From Castellaniella sp034674885 (GTDB lineage: Bacteria > Pseudomonadota > Gammaproteobacteria > Burkholderiales > Burkholderiaceae_B), in contig NZ_JAUCDS010000001.1 of NCBI RefSeq assembly GCF_034674885.1, positions 124,001 through 188,000 of the forward strand: DNA of 64,000 nt, in the 5' to 3' direction. The notes under the pieces were generated by a model. The model was given only the letters and a program-made list of their open reading frames with translations. It had not been told where the DNA came from and searched no databases. The position numbers and the translations under genes are program-made. Positions 27,384 through 34,920 of the stretch are shown piece by piece (the first letter of the stretch is position 1; each line of letters starts with the position of its first letter).

Positions 27384-28790
27384 TCAATAACGGTAGTGGC
27401 CGGGCTTGAACGGGCCGGCCACCGGCACGCCGATGTAATCGGCCTGCTTCTGCGACAGCGTCGTCAGGTTCACGCCCAGTTTCTTCAGATGCAGGCGGGC
27501 GACCTTTTCGTCCAGGTGTTTCGGCAGCACATAGACCTGGCCGGTCTTGTACTGATCGCCGCGCGTGAACAGTTCGATCTGGGCGATGGTCTGGTTGGTG
27601 AACGAGGCCGACATCACGAAGGACGGGTGGCCGGTGGCGCAGCCCAGGTTCACCAGGCGGCCCTTGGCCAGCAGGATCACGCGCTTGCCGTCCGGGAAGA
27701 TGATGTGGTCGACCTGGGGCTTGATTTCCTCCCATTGCAGGTCTTCCACCGAGGCGACGTTGATCTCGCTGTCGAAGTGGCCGATGTTGCAGACGATGGC
27801 CTGGTCCTTCATGCGGTACAGGTGGTCGCGATCGATCACGTGGTAGTTGCCGGTGGCGGTGACGAAGATATCAGCCTGCTCGACCACGTCGGCATCGTCC
27901 AGGTCCACGACCCGGTAGCCTTCCATGGAGGCCTGCAGGGCGCAGATCGGGTCGACTTCGGTGACCCAGACCTGGGCGCGCAGCGCGGCCAGCGCCTGGG
28001 CGCAGCCCTTGCCCACGTCGCCAAAGCCGCAAACGATGGCGACCTTGCCCGCCACCATGACGTCGGTGGCGCGCTTGATGCCGTCCACCAGCGATTCGCG
28101 GCAGCCATACAGATTGTCGAACTTGGATTTGGTCACCGAGTCATTGACATTGATGGCCGGGATTTTCAGTTCGCCACGCTGGGACATCTGGTAGAGGCGA
28201 TGCACGCCCGTGGTGGTTTCCTCTGTTACGCCCTGGATCTGCGCCAGGCGGGTCGAATACCAGTTGGGGTCCTGGGCGAGCTTGGCCTTGATCGAGGCAA
28301 ACAGGACGCGCTCTTCCTCGTTGTCGGGCTTGGAGATCACGGACGCATCGGTCTCGGCCCGCGCACCCAGGTGCAGCAGCAGCGTGGCATCGCCACCGTC
28401 GTCCAGAATCATGTTGGCCTGTTCGCCCGGCCAGTCGAAGATGCGGTGGGTGTACTGCCAGTAGTCTTCCAGGGATTCGCCCTTGACGGCGAACACCGGC
28501 GTGCCGCTGGCGGCAATCGCGGCGGCGGCGTGATCCTGGGTCGAAAAGATATTGCACGAGGCCCAGCGGACTTCCGCCCCCAGCGCCTTCAGGGTCTCGA
28601 TCAGCACGGCCGTCTGGATGGTCATATGCAGGCTGCCGGCAATGCGAGCGCCCTTGAGCGGCTGCGACGCGGCGAATTCCTCGCGCGTGGCCATCAGGCC
28701 CGGCATTTCGGTTTCAGCAATGGAAAGTTCGCGGCGGCCCCAGTCGGCCAGGGCGATATCGGCGATGACGTAGTCGTGTGCAGTGCTCAT
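27384..28790 (-). CDS. ahcY: Adenosylhomocysteinase
   Basis: NAD-dependent hydrolysis of S-adenosylhomocysteine to adenosine and homocysteine, 468 residues. Motifs: the substrate-binding region SLHMTIQTAVLIETLKALGA, SCNIFSTQDHAAAAIA, KGESLEDYWQYTHRIFDWPG, NVNDSVTKSKFDNLYGCRES, the NAD fold GKVAIVCGFGDVGKGCAQAL, TATGNYHVIDRDH, and the C-terminal FKPGHYRY ending in the essential Lys/Tyr. The start is the ATG at 28790 (MSTAHDYVIA). The 160-base leader carries an SAH riboswitch, so the enzyme is induced by its own substrate. This insert-containing length is typical of proteobacteria. Confidence 0.97.
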   Translation of the reverse strand: MSTAHDYVIADIALADWGRRELSIAETEMPGLMATREEFAASQPLKGARIAGSLHMTIQTAVLIETLKALGAEVRWASCNIFSTQDHAAAAIAASGTPVFAVKGESLEDYWQYTHRIFDWPGEQANMILDDGGDATLLLHLGARAETDASVISKPDNEEERVLFASIKAKLAQDPNWYSTRLAQIQGVTEETTTGVHRLYQMSQRGELKIPAINVNDSVTKSKFDNLYGCRESLVDGIKRATDVMVAGKVAIVCGFGDVGKGCAQALAALRAQVWVTEVDPICALQASMEGYRVVDLDDADVVEQADIFVTATGNYHVIDRDHLYRMKDQAIVCNIGHFDSEINVASVEDLQWEEIKPQVDHIIFPDGKRVILLAKGRLVNLGCATGHPSFVMSASFTNQTIAQIELFTRGDQYKTGQVYVLPKHLDEKVARLHLKKLGVNLTTLSQKQADYIGVPVAGPFKPGHYRY

Positions 28791-28854
28791 GCGTGTTCCT
28801 GTAGAGCCTGCGCAGCGGGAGAACGGTTGCCGCCCACCCCTGCCCGCGCAGGGC

Positions 28855-28953
28855 AACGATGGGCGCCGTTCATAAAGAAGGTTCCTGAGCCTGGCGGCCC
28901 GCAGCTAGGCCCATGACGGGCCGGCGGGGCCGGTGCAGCGCCCCTCAGGAAAT
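28855..28953 (-). ncRNA. S-adenosylhomocysteine (SAH) riboswitch
   Basis: On the minus strand, CCTGAGGGGCGCTGC (28952 downward) pairs with GCCAGGCTCAGG to form the closing stem around the conserved GCGCTGC and GCCAGG ligand core. A variable GC-rich hairpin lies between them. GAACGGCGCCC further downstream completes the pseudoknot (GGGCGC with GCGCCC). This matches the known ahcY-type SAH aptamer. It lies just after a TATAAT and about 65 bases before the ahcY start. In this class ligand binding raises expression. Confidence 0.9.
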
Positions 28954-28960
28954 GGGGGTC

Positions 28961-28966
28961 ATTATA
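28961..28966 (-). promoter_or_regulatory. -10 box of the ahcY promoter
   Basis: A perfect TATAAT on the minus strand lies eight bases before the SAH aptamer. The -35 region (about 28985-28990, GCAATC) is weak and lies inside a 14-bp hairpin, suggesting an activator or sequence overlap with the upstream terminator. Confidence 0.65.
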
Positions 28967-28976
28967 CTGTGTCGGC

Positions 28977-29011
28977 GGTGGGGCGATTGCGCACACCGCA
29001 ATCGCCCCACC
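28977..29011 (-). terminator. Perfect 14-bp hairpin ending the creatininase operon, overlapping the ahcY -35 region
   Basis: GGTGGGGCGATTGC (28977-28990) and GCAATCGCCCCACC (28998-29011) are exact inverted repeats with a 7-base loop. It begins two bases after the hydrolase stop codon. No T-run follows. It serves as the probable transcription end of the upstream operon. Confidence 0.7.
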
Positions 29012-29013
29012 GA

Positions 29014-29718
29014 TCACTTCATCCAGACGCTATCCAGCAACTGGCAGGTTTCCTCGACGCCGGCCGCCCAGATGTCGGCCATTTCTGCGTCCGAACGCTG
29101 GTATTCGCCGCCATAGTTGCCGTCGCCGATGTAGGCGCGTACGGCGCTGGCGGGCAGTTGGCCCAGTTTCGCGGGGTTGATACCGGGTTTTTCCTCGTTT
29201 GGCATCTGAACGCCGTCGATCCGGGTCCAGGGGAAATTTTCCATCCAGGACGCGTGCGACGCGTTGGTGGAAATGGCGCGCACCCGCGACATGACGGCGG
29301 GAGAGGCCCACCAGTTGTGGATGACGACGCGGGCGTCTTCGTGCTGATTCAGCCAGTTGCCGATGTAGGTCTGGACCGGGCTGTTGCCGCCATGGCCATT
29401 GATCAGAAAGACGCGGCGAAAGCCGCTGTGGTAGAGGCTGTCCAGAATGTCGGTGATCAGCGCGCCGTAGGTGTCCGGCCGCAGGCTGACGGTGCCCGGG
29501 AATTCCCGAAAGTAGGACGTCATGCCAAACGGCAGGCCCGGATAGACGGGCACCCCGACGCGATCGCCGGCTTCCTGTGCCAGCCGCGAGGACAGGATGA
29601 AGTCCGTGCACAGGCTCAGATAGGCGTGCTGTTCCGTGCTGCCCAGGGGCATGATGACGCGGTCATCGTGTTTCAGGTGCTCTTCAGCCTGAAACCAGTT
29701 CATTTGTTCGATCTGCAT
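29014..29718 (-). CDS. Creatininase-family amidohydrolase
   Basis: 234-residue member of the creatininase family, metal-dependent hydrolases of cyclic or linear amides (creatinine amidohydrolase, and MftE-like peptidases). Visible metal-site motifs: VIMPLGSTEQHAYLSLCTDF (Glu, His and Asp ligands) and FLINGHGGNSPVQTYIGNWL (His ligand). The region PGLPFGMTSYFREFPGTVSL is the family substrate loop. ATG at 29718 has an AGGAGA ribosome site; a longer in-frame extension upstream is non-homologous. Last gene of the rpiR operon, ending at a strong hairpin. True substrate unknown. Confidence 0.88.
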   Translation of the reverse strand: MQIEQMNWFQAEEHLKHDDRVIMPLGSTEQHAYLSLCTDFILSSRLAQEAGDRVGVPVYPGLPFGMTSYFREFPGTVSLRPDTYGALITDILDSLYHSGFRRVFLINGHGGNSPVQTYIGNWLNQHEDARVVIHNWWASPAVMSRVRAISTNASHASWMENFPWTRIDGVQMPNEEKPGINPAKLGQLPASAVRAYIGDGNYGGEYQRSDAEMADIWAAGVEETCQLLDSVWMK

Positions 29719-29771
29719 GATTGATCTCCTTGTCTGTCCAGACGCCGGGGCACACGCCCCGGCATGTATGC

Positions 29772-31325
29772 TCAGGCCTGCGTTGCGCTGGCCATCCGGC
29801 TCGGCGCAACAGGCTGCTTGCCCAGCGCGCGTTCGGCATGACGCAGCTTGTCGAAATGGCGATCCAGGGTTGCCTGGCTGGCCTTGCGCGTGACCAGGCT
29901 GACGCCGACCATCACGATCATCGTGTAGCACCAGCTGACGATCAGGGGGTCAAAGCCGAAGGCCCATTCCTTGTGCCAGATCACCATCACGACATACAGG
30001 ATCTCGCCCAGGATCACGGCGCTGATGGCGCCGGTGCGCGTTGCGCGCTTCCAGTACATGCCCAGGATCACCGGGGCAACCCAGATGCCCAGCCCGCCGA
30101 AAGCAAAGCGGATCAGCGCAAAGATGCCGGCCGGCTTCTCGATACCGATCACGACGGCCAGCATGCCCAGCACCACCGTCATCCAGCGCGACAGCCGCAG
30201 CAAGCGTTCCTGTGACGCCTGCGGATGCAGCAAGTTCTGATACAGGTCGCGCGTCACCCCGCCCGTGGCCACCACCAGCAGCGCGGAAATCGTCGACATC
30301 CCGGCCGAGACGATGCCGGTGATCAAGAGCGCCGCCAGGAAGGGATGCAGGCTTTGCTGCAGGACCATCGGGACGATGAAATCCGCCTGTTTGCCCGACA
30401 GCCCATGGATGAACGTCGAGGCGTTGACGCCCGACCATTCGATCAGCGTGGCCGAAAACAGCATGCCCATCGTGCCCAGGATCACAGCCTTGAACATGGT
30501 GCGATAACTGTTCATGGTGAAGAATTTCGTAAACAGCGTCGGCTGACCGATCGTGAAGAAGCTCCACATCACGATCATGGACATATAGGTCGCCCAGGGG
30601 AAATTGTCCTTGGCGCCGGGAAACGTCAGGTGGGCGGGACTGTCCGCCGCCAGCTTGGCCGTGATGGTTTCCATACCGCCGCCCATGTGCACGGTGACAA
30701 CGAACGTCACCACGGCGGTTATCACCATCAAAGCGCCCTGCAGGACGTCGGTCATCATCGCACCGCGCATGCCCCCCGCGATGCAGTAGATCGTCACCAC
30801 AATGCCCATCGCCACTACGCCGACCCATTCGGGGCCGCCGGTGAAGACGTTGAAGATGACCCCGGCGCCCACGGTCTGCGCCCCCATCATGGCAATCACG
30901 AACGCCAGCATCATCACCGCATGCACGCCGCGGATGGCGTTGGACTCATATCGGTCCGACAGATAGTCGGTCATCGTCATGAAGCCGTACTGCCTGCCCA
31001 TCAGCATGAGTTTGCGACCCACGAACAGCGCAGGCACGATCATGGAGAAAGCAAGGCCCGGCACGGAAATGCTCATACCTGCAAAACCGGTCCCATAGGT
31101 CATGGCGGGAACCCCCATGAACGTGCTCATGCTGTACTGGCTGGCGAAATACGCAAAACCGCCGACAACCGCGCCGGCCTTGCCGCCCATCACAAGAAAG
31201 TCGCTCAGGGATTTGGTCTGGCGGGTGGCATACCAGCCAATCCCCAGCATGATCAGAAAGAAGATCGCCAGCGTCACATAAAAGGGACCGGGATCCGGCT
31301 GCACCAGAATGGGCGCGTCGGTCAT
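29772..31325 (-). CDS. Sodium:solute symporter family transporter
   Basis: 517-residue SSS-family symporter with about thirteen transmembrane helices. Landmarks: GIGWYATRQTKSLSDFLVMG, GGFAYFASQYSMSTFMGVPA, YGFMTMTDYLSDRYESNAIR, the conserved GGMRGAMMTDVLQGALMVIT and GIVSAGMSTISALLVVATGG (sodium site Ser/Ser). It resembles the pantothenate/proline branch, but the substrate cannot be assigned. Its ATG overlaps the stop of the small upstream membrane gene (ATGA), so the two are coupled. It most likely imports the compound acted on by the peptidase and hydrolase of this operon. Confidence 0.93.
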   Translation of the reverse strand: MTDAPILVQPDPGPFYVTLAIFFLIMLGIGWYATRQTKSLSDFLVMGGKAGAVVGGFAYFASQYSMSTFMGVPAMTYGTGFAGMSISVPGLAFSMIVPALFVGRKLMLMGRQYGFMTMTDYLSDRYESNAIRGVHAVMMLAFVIAMMGAQTVGAGVIFNVFTGGPEWVGVVAMGIVVTIYCIAGGMRGAMMTDVLQGALMVITAVVTFVVTVHMGGGMETITAKLAADSPAHLTFPGAKDNFPWATYMSMIVMWSFFTIGQPTLFTKFFTMNSYRTMFKAVILGTMGMLFSATLIEWSGVNASTFIHGLSGKQADFIVPMVLQQSLHPFLAALLITGIVSAGMSTISALLVVATGGVTRDLYQNLLHPQASQERLLRLSRWMTVVLGMLAVVIGIEKPAGIFALIRFAFGGLGIWVAPVILGMYWKRATRTGAISAVILGEILYVVMVIWHKEWAFGFDPLIVSWCYTMIVMVGVSLVTRKASQATLDRHFDKLRHAERALGKQPVAPSRMASATQA

Positions 31326-31582
31326 TGTGCTTCTCCTTGCGACGGCTCATCGTCAAAATCCTGGTATTCGGGCCGCTTCAGGCACTGCCACGCAAACAGG
31401 ATGATCATCAGCAGCACGACGCCGCCATGAATCAGCCAGCCGTACACGAAGACCGGGACACCCAGCCATCCGGGCACATAGCTTGTGTTGAAGAAAAACG
31501 GGAACGGAATCATGATCAATACATACATGAGCATGAACCCCAGGAACCATTTGCGCTCGAAAGCATTACTGCGCATGTCCAT
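31322..31582 (-). CDS. Small two-helix membrane protein, symporter partner (DUF3311-like)
   Basis: 86-residue membrane protein with two hydrophobic helices (about residues 13-30 and 40-66, FVYGWLIHGGVVLLMIILFA) and an acidic C-terminal tail. Proteins of this size with an FPFFFN..Y motif commonly precede SSS symporters (DUF3311/DUF485-like). The ATG at 31582 has a strong GGAGG site; a second ATG lies two codons later. Its stop overlaps the symporter start by four bases. A helper role in symporter assembly is inferred. Confidence 0.85.
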   Translation of the reverse strand: MDMRSNAFERKWFLGFMLMYVLIMIPFPFFFNTSYVPGWLGVPVFVYGWLIHGGVVLLMIILFAWQCLKRPEYQDFDDEPSQGEAQ

Positions 31583-31645
31583 CGCGCACCTCCAGAAGTA
31601 AAAAATCGCATTTGCCGGCCCCCAGGCCAGCAACATGAAACACCA

Positions 31646-32842
31646 TCACACGCCCTGATCGGGCAGCCAGGTCGGCAGGTTCACGCAACGCCGGGATGCC
31701 TGCATGCCTTGTGGGCAGTCCGGCAATGTCAGGGCATGCGGATGCATGGGTGTGGTGAACCAGACCCCGATCTCGCACCCCAGTTGATCGGCCAGATCAC
31801 CTGGGCACCGCTTGATCGGTTCGTCCACCAGAATCGGAAACCGCAACCAGGCCGGATCGGAGTCCGGCAGCACGCGGGCGTGCTGCACGCGATGGCGCTC
31901 GGCCCAGCGCTGCCAATACCGGGCGCCGGCGCGCCGGCGTGCCAGGATCTGGTCCAGCCGCTGCAGCTGCGGCAACAGCAGCGCCGCGATGGCATCGGGC
32001 ATCCGCCAGCCATACTGCGGCGTGAACAGGCCACTGAGTTCAGCCGCCTGCATCTGCGGCACAGCGGCCACCCTCTCTGCCGGCAGATCGGCCAGGCAGG
32101 CGGGCAATGTCGCCGCCGCCACATCCGGGCGCTGCCGATAGGCCAGACACATTGTCCCCAGCAGAGACCGGACATGATCGGCATCCGGCACAGGGGATGA
32201 GGCATGAATCCCGGCCAGGGCGGCCCCCAGATCCGGATCGCGGGTCATGGCCCAGCCGCCGTGGATGCTGTTGACGATCTTGGACCGTTCGCTGCTGAAA
32301 AAAGCAATATCGCCGAAGGTGCCCAGCAACTGCCCCCGGTAGGTACCCCCCGTGGCATGTGCGCAGTCCTCAATCAGGCGCAACCCGCGCTGACGGGCCA
32401 GATCGCACAGCGCGTCCATGTCCCGACACACAAGGCCAAACGTGTATTGCAGCAGGATCGCGCGCGTCCTGAGCGTGATCGCCTGGCGGGCTGCGGCCGC
32501 GTCCATGCCAAAGGTATCCAGTTCAATATCGATGAAACGGACCTCGATACCTTGAAAGGAAAAGGCATTGGTCACCGCCTGACAGGTGAACGCCGGCACC
32601 AGGACCTGGTCACCGGGCTGCAGGCCCAGGGCACGCACAATCGCGAACAGCGCCGACCGCCCACCCATGAAACTGGCGACGTAAGGCATGGCCCAGGCGT
32701 CTGCCACATGTCGATGCAGCGCATCGACGGCGCCACGGGCCTGGCCACCCCCTTGCAGCAGGGTGGCGGCGCGCACAGCGTCGTCCTCGACAAGGCTGGC
32801 ATTGAGCAGCGGGACGCGATAGGGAAAGCGGTCAAGACTCAT
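31646..32842 (-). CDS. DegT/DnrJ/EryC1-type PLP-dependent aminotransferase
   Basis: 398-residue fold-type I PLP enzyme of the DegT/DnrJ/EryC1/StrS family. Asp159 (RLIEDCAHATGG) is in place to bind the pyridine nitrogen, and Lys188 (SSERSKIVNSIHGG) is in the Schiff-base position. GDQVLVPAFTCQAVTNAFSF and FIDIELDTFGMD are family-typical. These enzymes usually build amino sugars for glycans or antibiotics, which is odd in a transporter-peptidase operon. There are no sugar-nucleotide genes nearby. Gap to the isoaspartyl peptidase is 24 bp. A catabolic or novel biosynthetic role is possible; I cannot choose. Confidence 0.85.
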   Translation of the reverse strand: MSLDRFPYRVPLLNASLVEDDAVRAATLLQGGGQARGAVDALHRHVADAWAMPYVASFMGGRSALFAIVRALGLQPGDQVLVPAFTCQAVTNAFSFQGIEVRFIDIELDTFGMDAAAARQAITLRTRAILLQYTFGLVCRDMDALCDLARQRGLRLIEDCAHATGGTYRGQLLGTFGDIAFFSSERSKIVNSIHGGWAMTRDPDLGAALAGIHASSPVPDADHVRSLLGTMCLAYRQRPDVAAATLPACLADLPAERVAAVPQMQAAELSGLFTPQYGWRMPDAIAALLLPQLQRLDQILARRRAGARYWQRWAERHRVQHARVLPDSDPAWLRFPILVDEPIKRCPGDLADQLGCEIGVWFTTPMHPHALTLPDCPQGMQASRRCVNLPTWLPDQGV

Positions 32843-32866
32843 GACGGATACAGATGAAAAAGCCCA

Positions 32867-33835
32867 TCAGCGATAAATGCCGACAAAGGCGGGTTCGCCC
32901 ACGACCACGCTGCCCCGATACATGCCTTCGGTATTGAAGGGCATGACGACCGTGCCGTCCCGATCCACGGCGATCAGGCCACCGGCGCCATCCAGGGGCG
33001 GCAGTTTGTCGAAGACCATGCGGTTGGCAGCCTGGCCGAGCGACATGCCGGCGTATTCCATCATGGCGGACACGTCATGGGCCGCCTGTGCCCGGATGAA
33101 GGCCTCGCCCTTGCCGGTCGTCGATACGGCGCAGGTCGCGTTGCGGGCGTAGCACCCCGACCCGATCACCGGGCTGTCGCCGACGCGACCCGGCCATTTG
33201 TTGGTCAGCCCGCCGGTCGATGTGGCGGCAGCCAGATTGCCCTGGCTGTCCAAGGCCACGGCCCCCACCGTCCCCATCTTGCGGGACTCATCCAAAGGCG
33301 CACGGGCCGTCAGGGCATCGCGGTGCGCATCATGATCCAGCACGATGGTTTCTGCACCGCTTTCCTGGGCCAGGCGCAATTGCTCGCGCCGCGCAGGCGT
33401 GGAAAAGAAGGACGGATCCACGCGTTCCAGCCCGGCATCGCAGGCAAAAGTCTCGGCGCCCGCGCCGACCAGGAAAACGTGCGGACTGCGTTCCATGACA
33501 GCCCGTGCAGCCATTACCGGATTGCGGATGACCTTGATGTTGGCGACGGCGCCGCACCCCAGCGTGCGCCCGTCCATGATGGATGCGTCCAGTTCGTGTT
33601 CGGCGGCCCGCGTGAAGACCGACCCATGGCCGGCATTGAATAGCGGGCATTCTTCCAGCAGGCGCACGGCCTCGGTCACGGCATCCAGCGCGGAACCGCC
33701 GCCCGCCAGCACCTGTTCGCCGCCCGCCAGGACAGCGCGCAAGGCCTCTTCGTAGTCTCGCTGGATCTCGGGCGTGATCTGCGCGCGCGTGATGGCGCCG
33801 GCACCGCCGTGTATGGCGAGAACGGGTTTAATCAT
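32867..33835 (-). CDS. iaaA: Isoaspartyl peptidase / L-asparaginase (Ntn hydrolase)
   Basis: Plant-type asparaginase of 322 residues, made as a precursor that cuts itself before a catalytic Thr. Features: LAIHGGAGAITR opening, FNAGHGSVFTRAAEHELDAS, MDGRTLGCGAVANIKVIRNP, the cleavage site KMGTVGAVALD with Thr189 as nucleophile, GGLTNKWPGRVGDSPVIGSG and CAVSTTGKGEAFIR. It hydrolyses isoaspartyl dipeptides and asparagine. The start at 33835 overlaps the rpiR stop by eight bases. It implies that a beta-aspartyl or asparagine-like amide is a substrate of this operon. Confidence 0.93.
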   Translation of the reverse strand: MIKPVLAIHGGAGAITRAQITPEIQRDYEEALRAVLAGGEQVLAGGGSALDAVTEAVRLLEECPLFNAGHGSVFTRAAEHELDASIMDGRTLGCGAVANIKVIRNPVMAARAVMERSPHVFLVGAGAETFACDAGLERVDPSFFSTPARREQLRLAQESGAETIVLDHDAHRDALTARAPLDESRKMGTVGAVALDSQGNLAAATSTGGLTNKWPGRVGDSPVIGSGCYARNATCAVSTTGKGEAFIRAQAAHDVSAMMEYAGMSLGQAANRMVFDKLPPLDGAGGLIAVDRDGTVVMPFNTEGMYRGSVVVGEPAFVGIYR

Positions 33836-34721
33836 GGGGTCTTTTTCCATAGCTGAGCCACGGCATGACGGATTCCGTCAGTTGCGCTGCCGTGAGCAGT
33901 GAGTGTTTCGATTGGTGGGCGACGGCGACCGACAGCGCCTCGATCAGGCCCAACACGGCGGTTTCTGAATTGGCGAGCATCTGTCGACCGCTGTTGGCGC
34001 ACAGGCAGATGTGCGCCAGTTCGGCGATGGGCGAGCCCGGCCGGTCGGTCAACGCCAGCAGGGTGGCCCCGGCATCCCGCGCGACTTTCGCCAGCGTGAT
34101 GGTGTCGCCCAGATAGCGGGGAAACGAAATGGCAATCACCAGATCGCCGGTCCGGATGCGCGAAAGTTCCCGGGCGGTATGGGACACGCCACCGGGGCCG
34201 GCCAGGGATTCGACCATCTCGCAGTGCAGGCTCAGGCCGCGCTGCAGCAAGCCGGCCAGAAATCCGCTGGACCCGAAACCGATGATGAATACCCGCCGGG
34301 CATCCAGCACCGCCTTGACGGCAAGTTCGCATTGTTCCGCACTGAGACTCAGGCGCGTGGCCTCGGCATTGCGCTGATCTTCGTAGAGCGACGCGGCAAA
34401 GATGTCGGCGGCACTGGCGGCCTTGCCGCGTTCCAGGCGCAGCCGTTCGATGGGCTCCAGCGCCTCTTCAAAGCCCCGGGCCAGTTCCGCCCGGAACTGG
34501 GCGTAGCTGGTCAGCCCCAGTGCACGGGCGAACCGATTGGCCGTGGCCACGGACACCTGCGCGCTGTGGGCGAATTCGTCGATCGACATGGTGGCGACCT
34601 TGAACGGATGCGCCAGCACGAAATCTGCCAGGCGCCGCTGCGCGGCGCTGAACGACGGCACCCTGTCGGCAATGCGACTGGCAATGGTCGGCGACGAGGC
34701 GGACGTGGGATCTGAGGTCAA
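33828..34721 (-). CDS. RpiR-family transcriptional regulator (HTH plus SIS domain)
   Basis: 297-residue RpiR regulator, first gene of the six-gene operon. N-terminal HTH_6 (RVPSFSAAQRRLADFVLAHP, ATMSIDEFAHSAQVSVATAN, RFARALGLTSYAQFRAEL), then a SIS domain (about 125-265) with VFIIGFGSSGFLAGLLQRG and GDLVIAISFPRYLGDTITLA. SIS domains usually bind phosphosugars, but some members sense other metabolites. The only in-frame initiator near the domain start is TTG at 34721, unusual but consistent with low expression. A perfect-arm palindrome upstream overlaps its -35 box, suggesting autorepression. Confidence 0.9.
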   Translation of the reverse strand: MTSDPTSASSPTIASRIADRVPSFSAAQRRLADFVLAHPFKVATMSIDEFAHSAQVSVATANRFARALGLTSYAQFRAELARGFEEALEPIERLRLERGKAASAADIFAASLYEDQRNAEATRLSLSAEQCELAVKAVLDARRVFIIGFGSSGFLAGLLQRGLSLHCEMVESLAGPGGVSHTARELSRIRTGDLVIAISFPRYLGDTITLAKVARDAGATLLALTDRPGSPIAELAHICLCANSGRQMLANSETAVLGLIEALSVAVAHQSKHSLLTAAQLTESVMPWLSYGKRPHD

Positions 34722-34781
34722 AGCGGGCTCGGGGGTCAGGCAGCCAGATGCCGGGCTGCCATCCTGATCAATAAGAAAAAT

Positions 34782-34821
34782 AATTTACATCAAAAACAGA
34801 TTGATGAAAATAAATTTTCAT
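34782..34821 (-). promoter_or_regulatory. Promoter and palindromic operator of the rpiR operon
   Basis: ATGAAAATAAATTTTCAT (34804-34821) has 8-bp perfect arms around AA. On the minus strand it contains TTTTCA as a -35 box, followed by exactly 17 bases and TAAATT (34782-34787) as a -10 box, 60 bases before the TTG start. Binding by RpiR here would block RNA polymerase. Confidence 0.6.
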
Positions 34822-34855
34822 ACTGATAAACCCTGATATTGCGCCACAAAACGCA

Positions 34856-34891
34856 CCGGCCCGGCGGAACCTCTGGGTTCCACCGGGCCGG
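34856..34891 (-). terminator. metK terminator hairpin
   Basis: CCGGCCCGG and CCGGGCCGG (9 bp), then one mismatch and GGAACC/GGTTCC around a TCTG loop, form a long stem 30 bases after the metK stop. On the minus strand it is followed by TGCGTTTTG, a weak T-run. Confidence 0.7.
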
Positions 34892-34920
34892 CAGGCAACT
34901 TCAGATCAGTCTGGGTGCGA

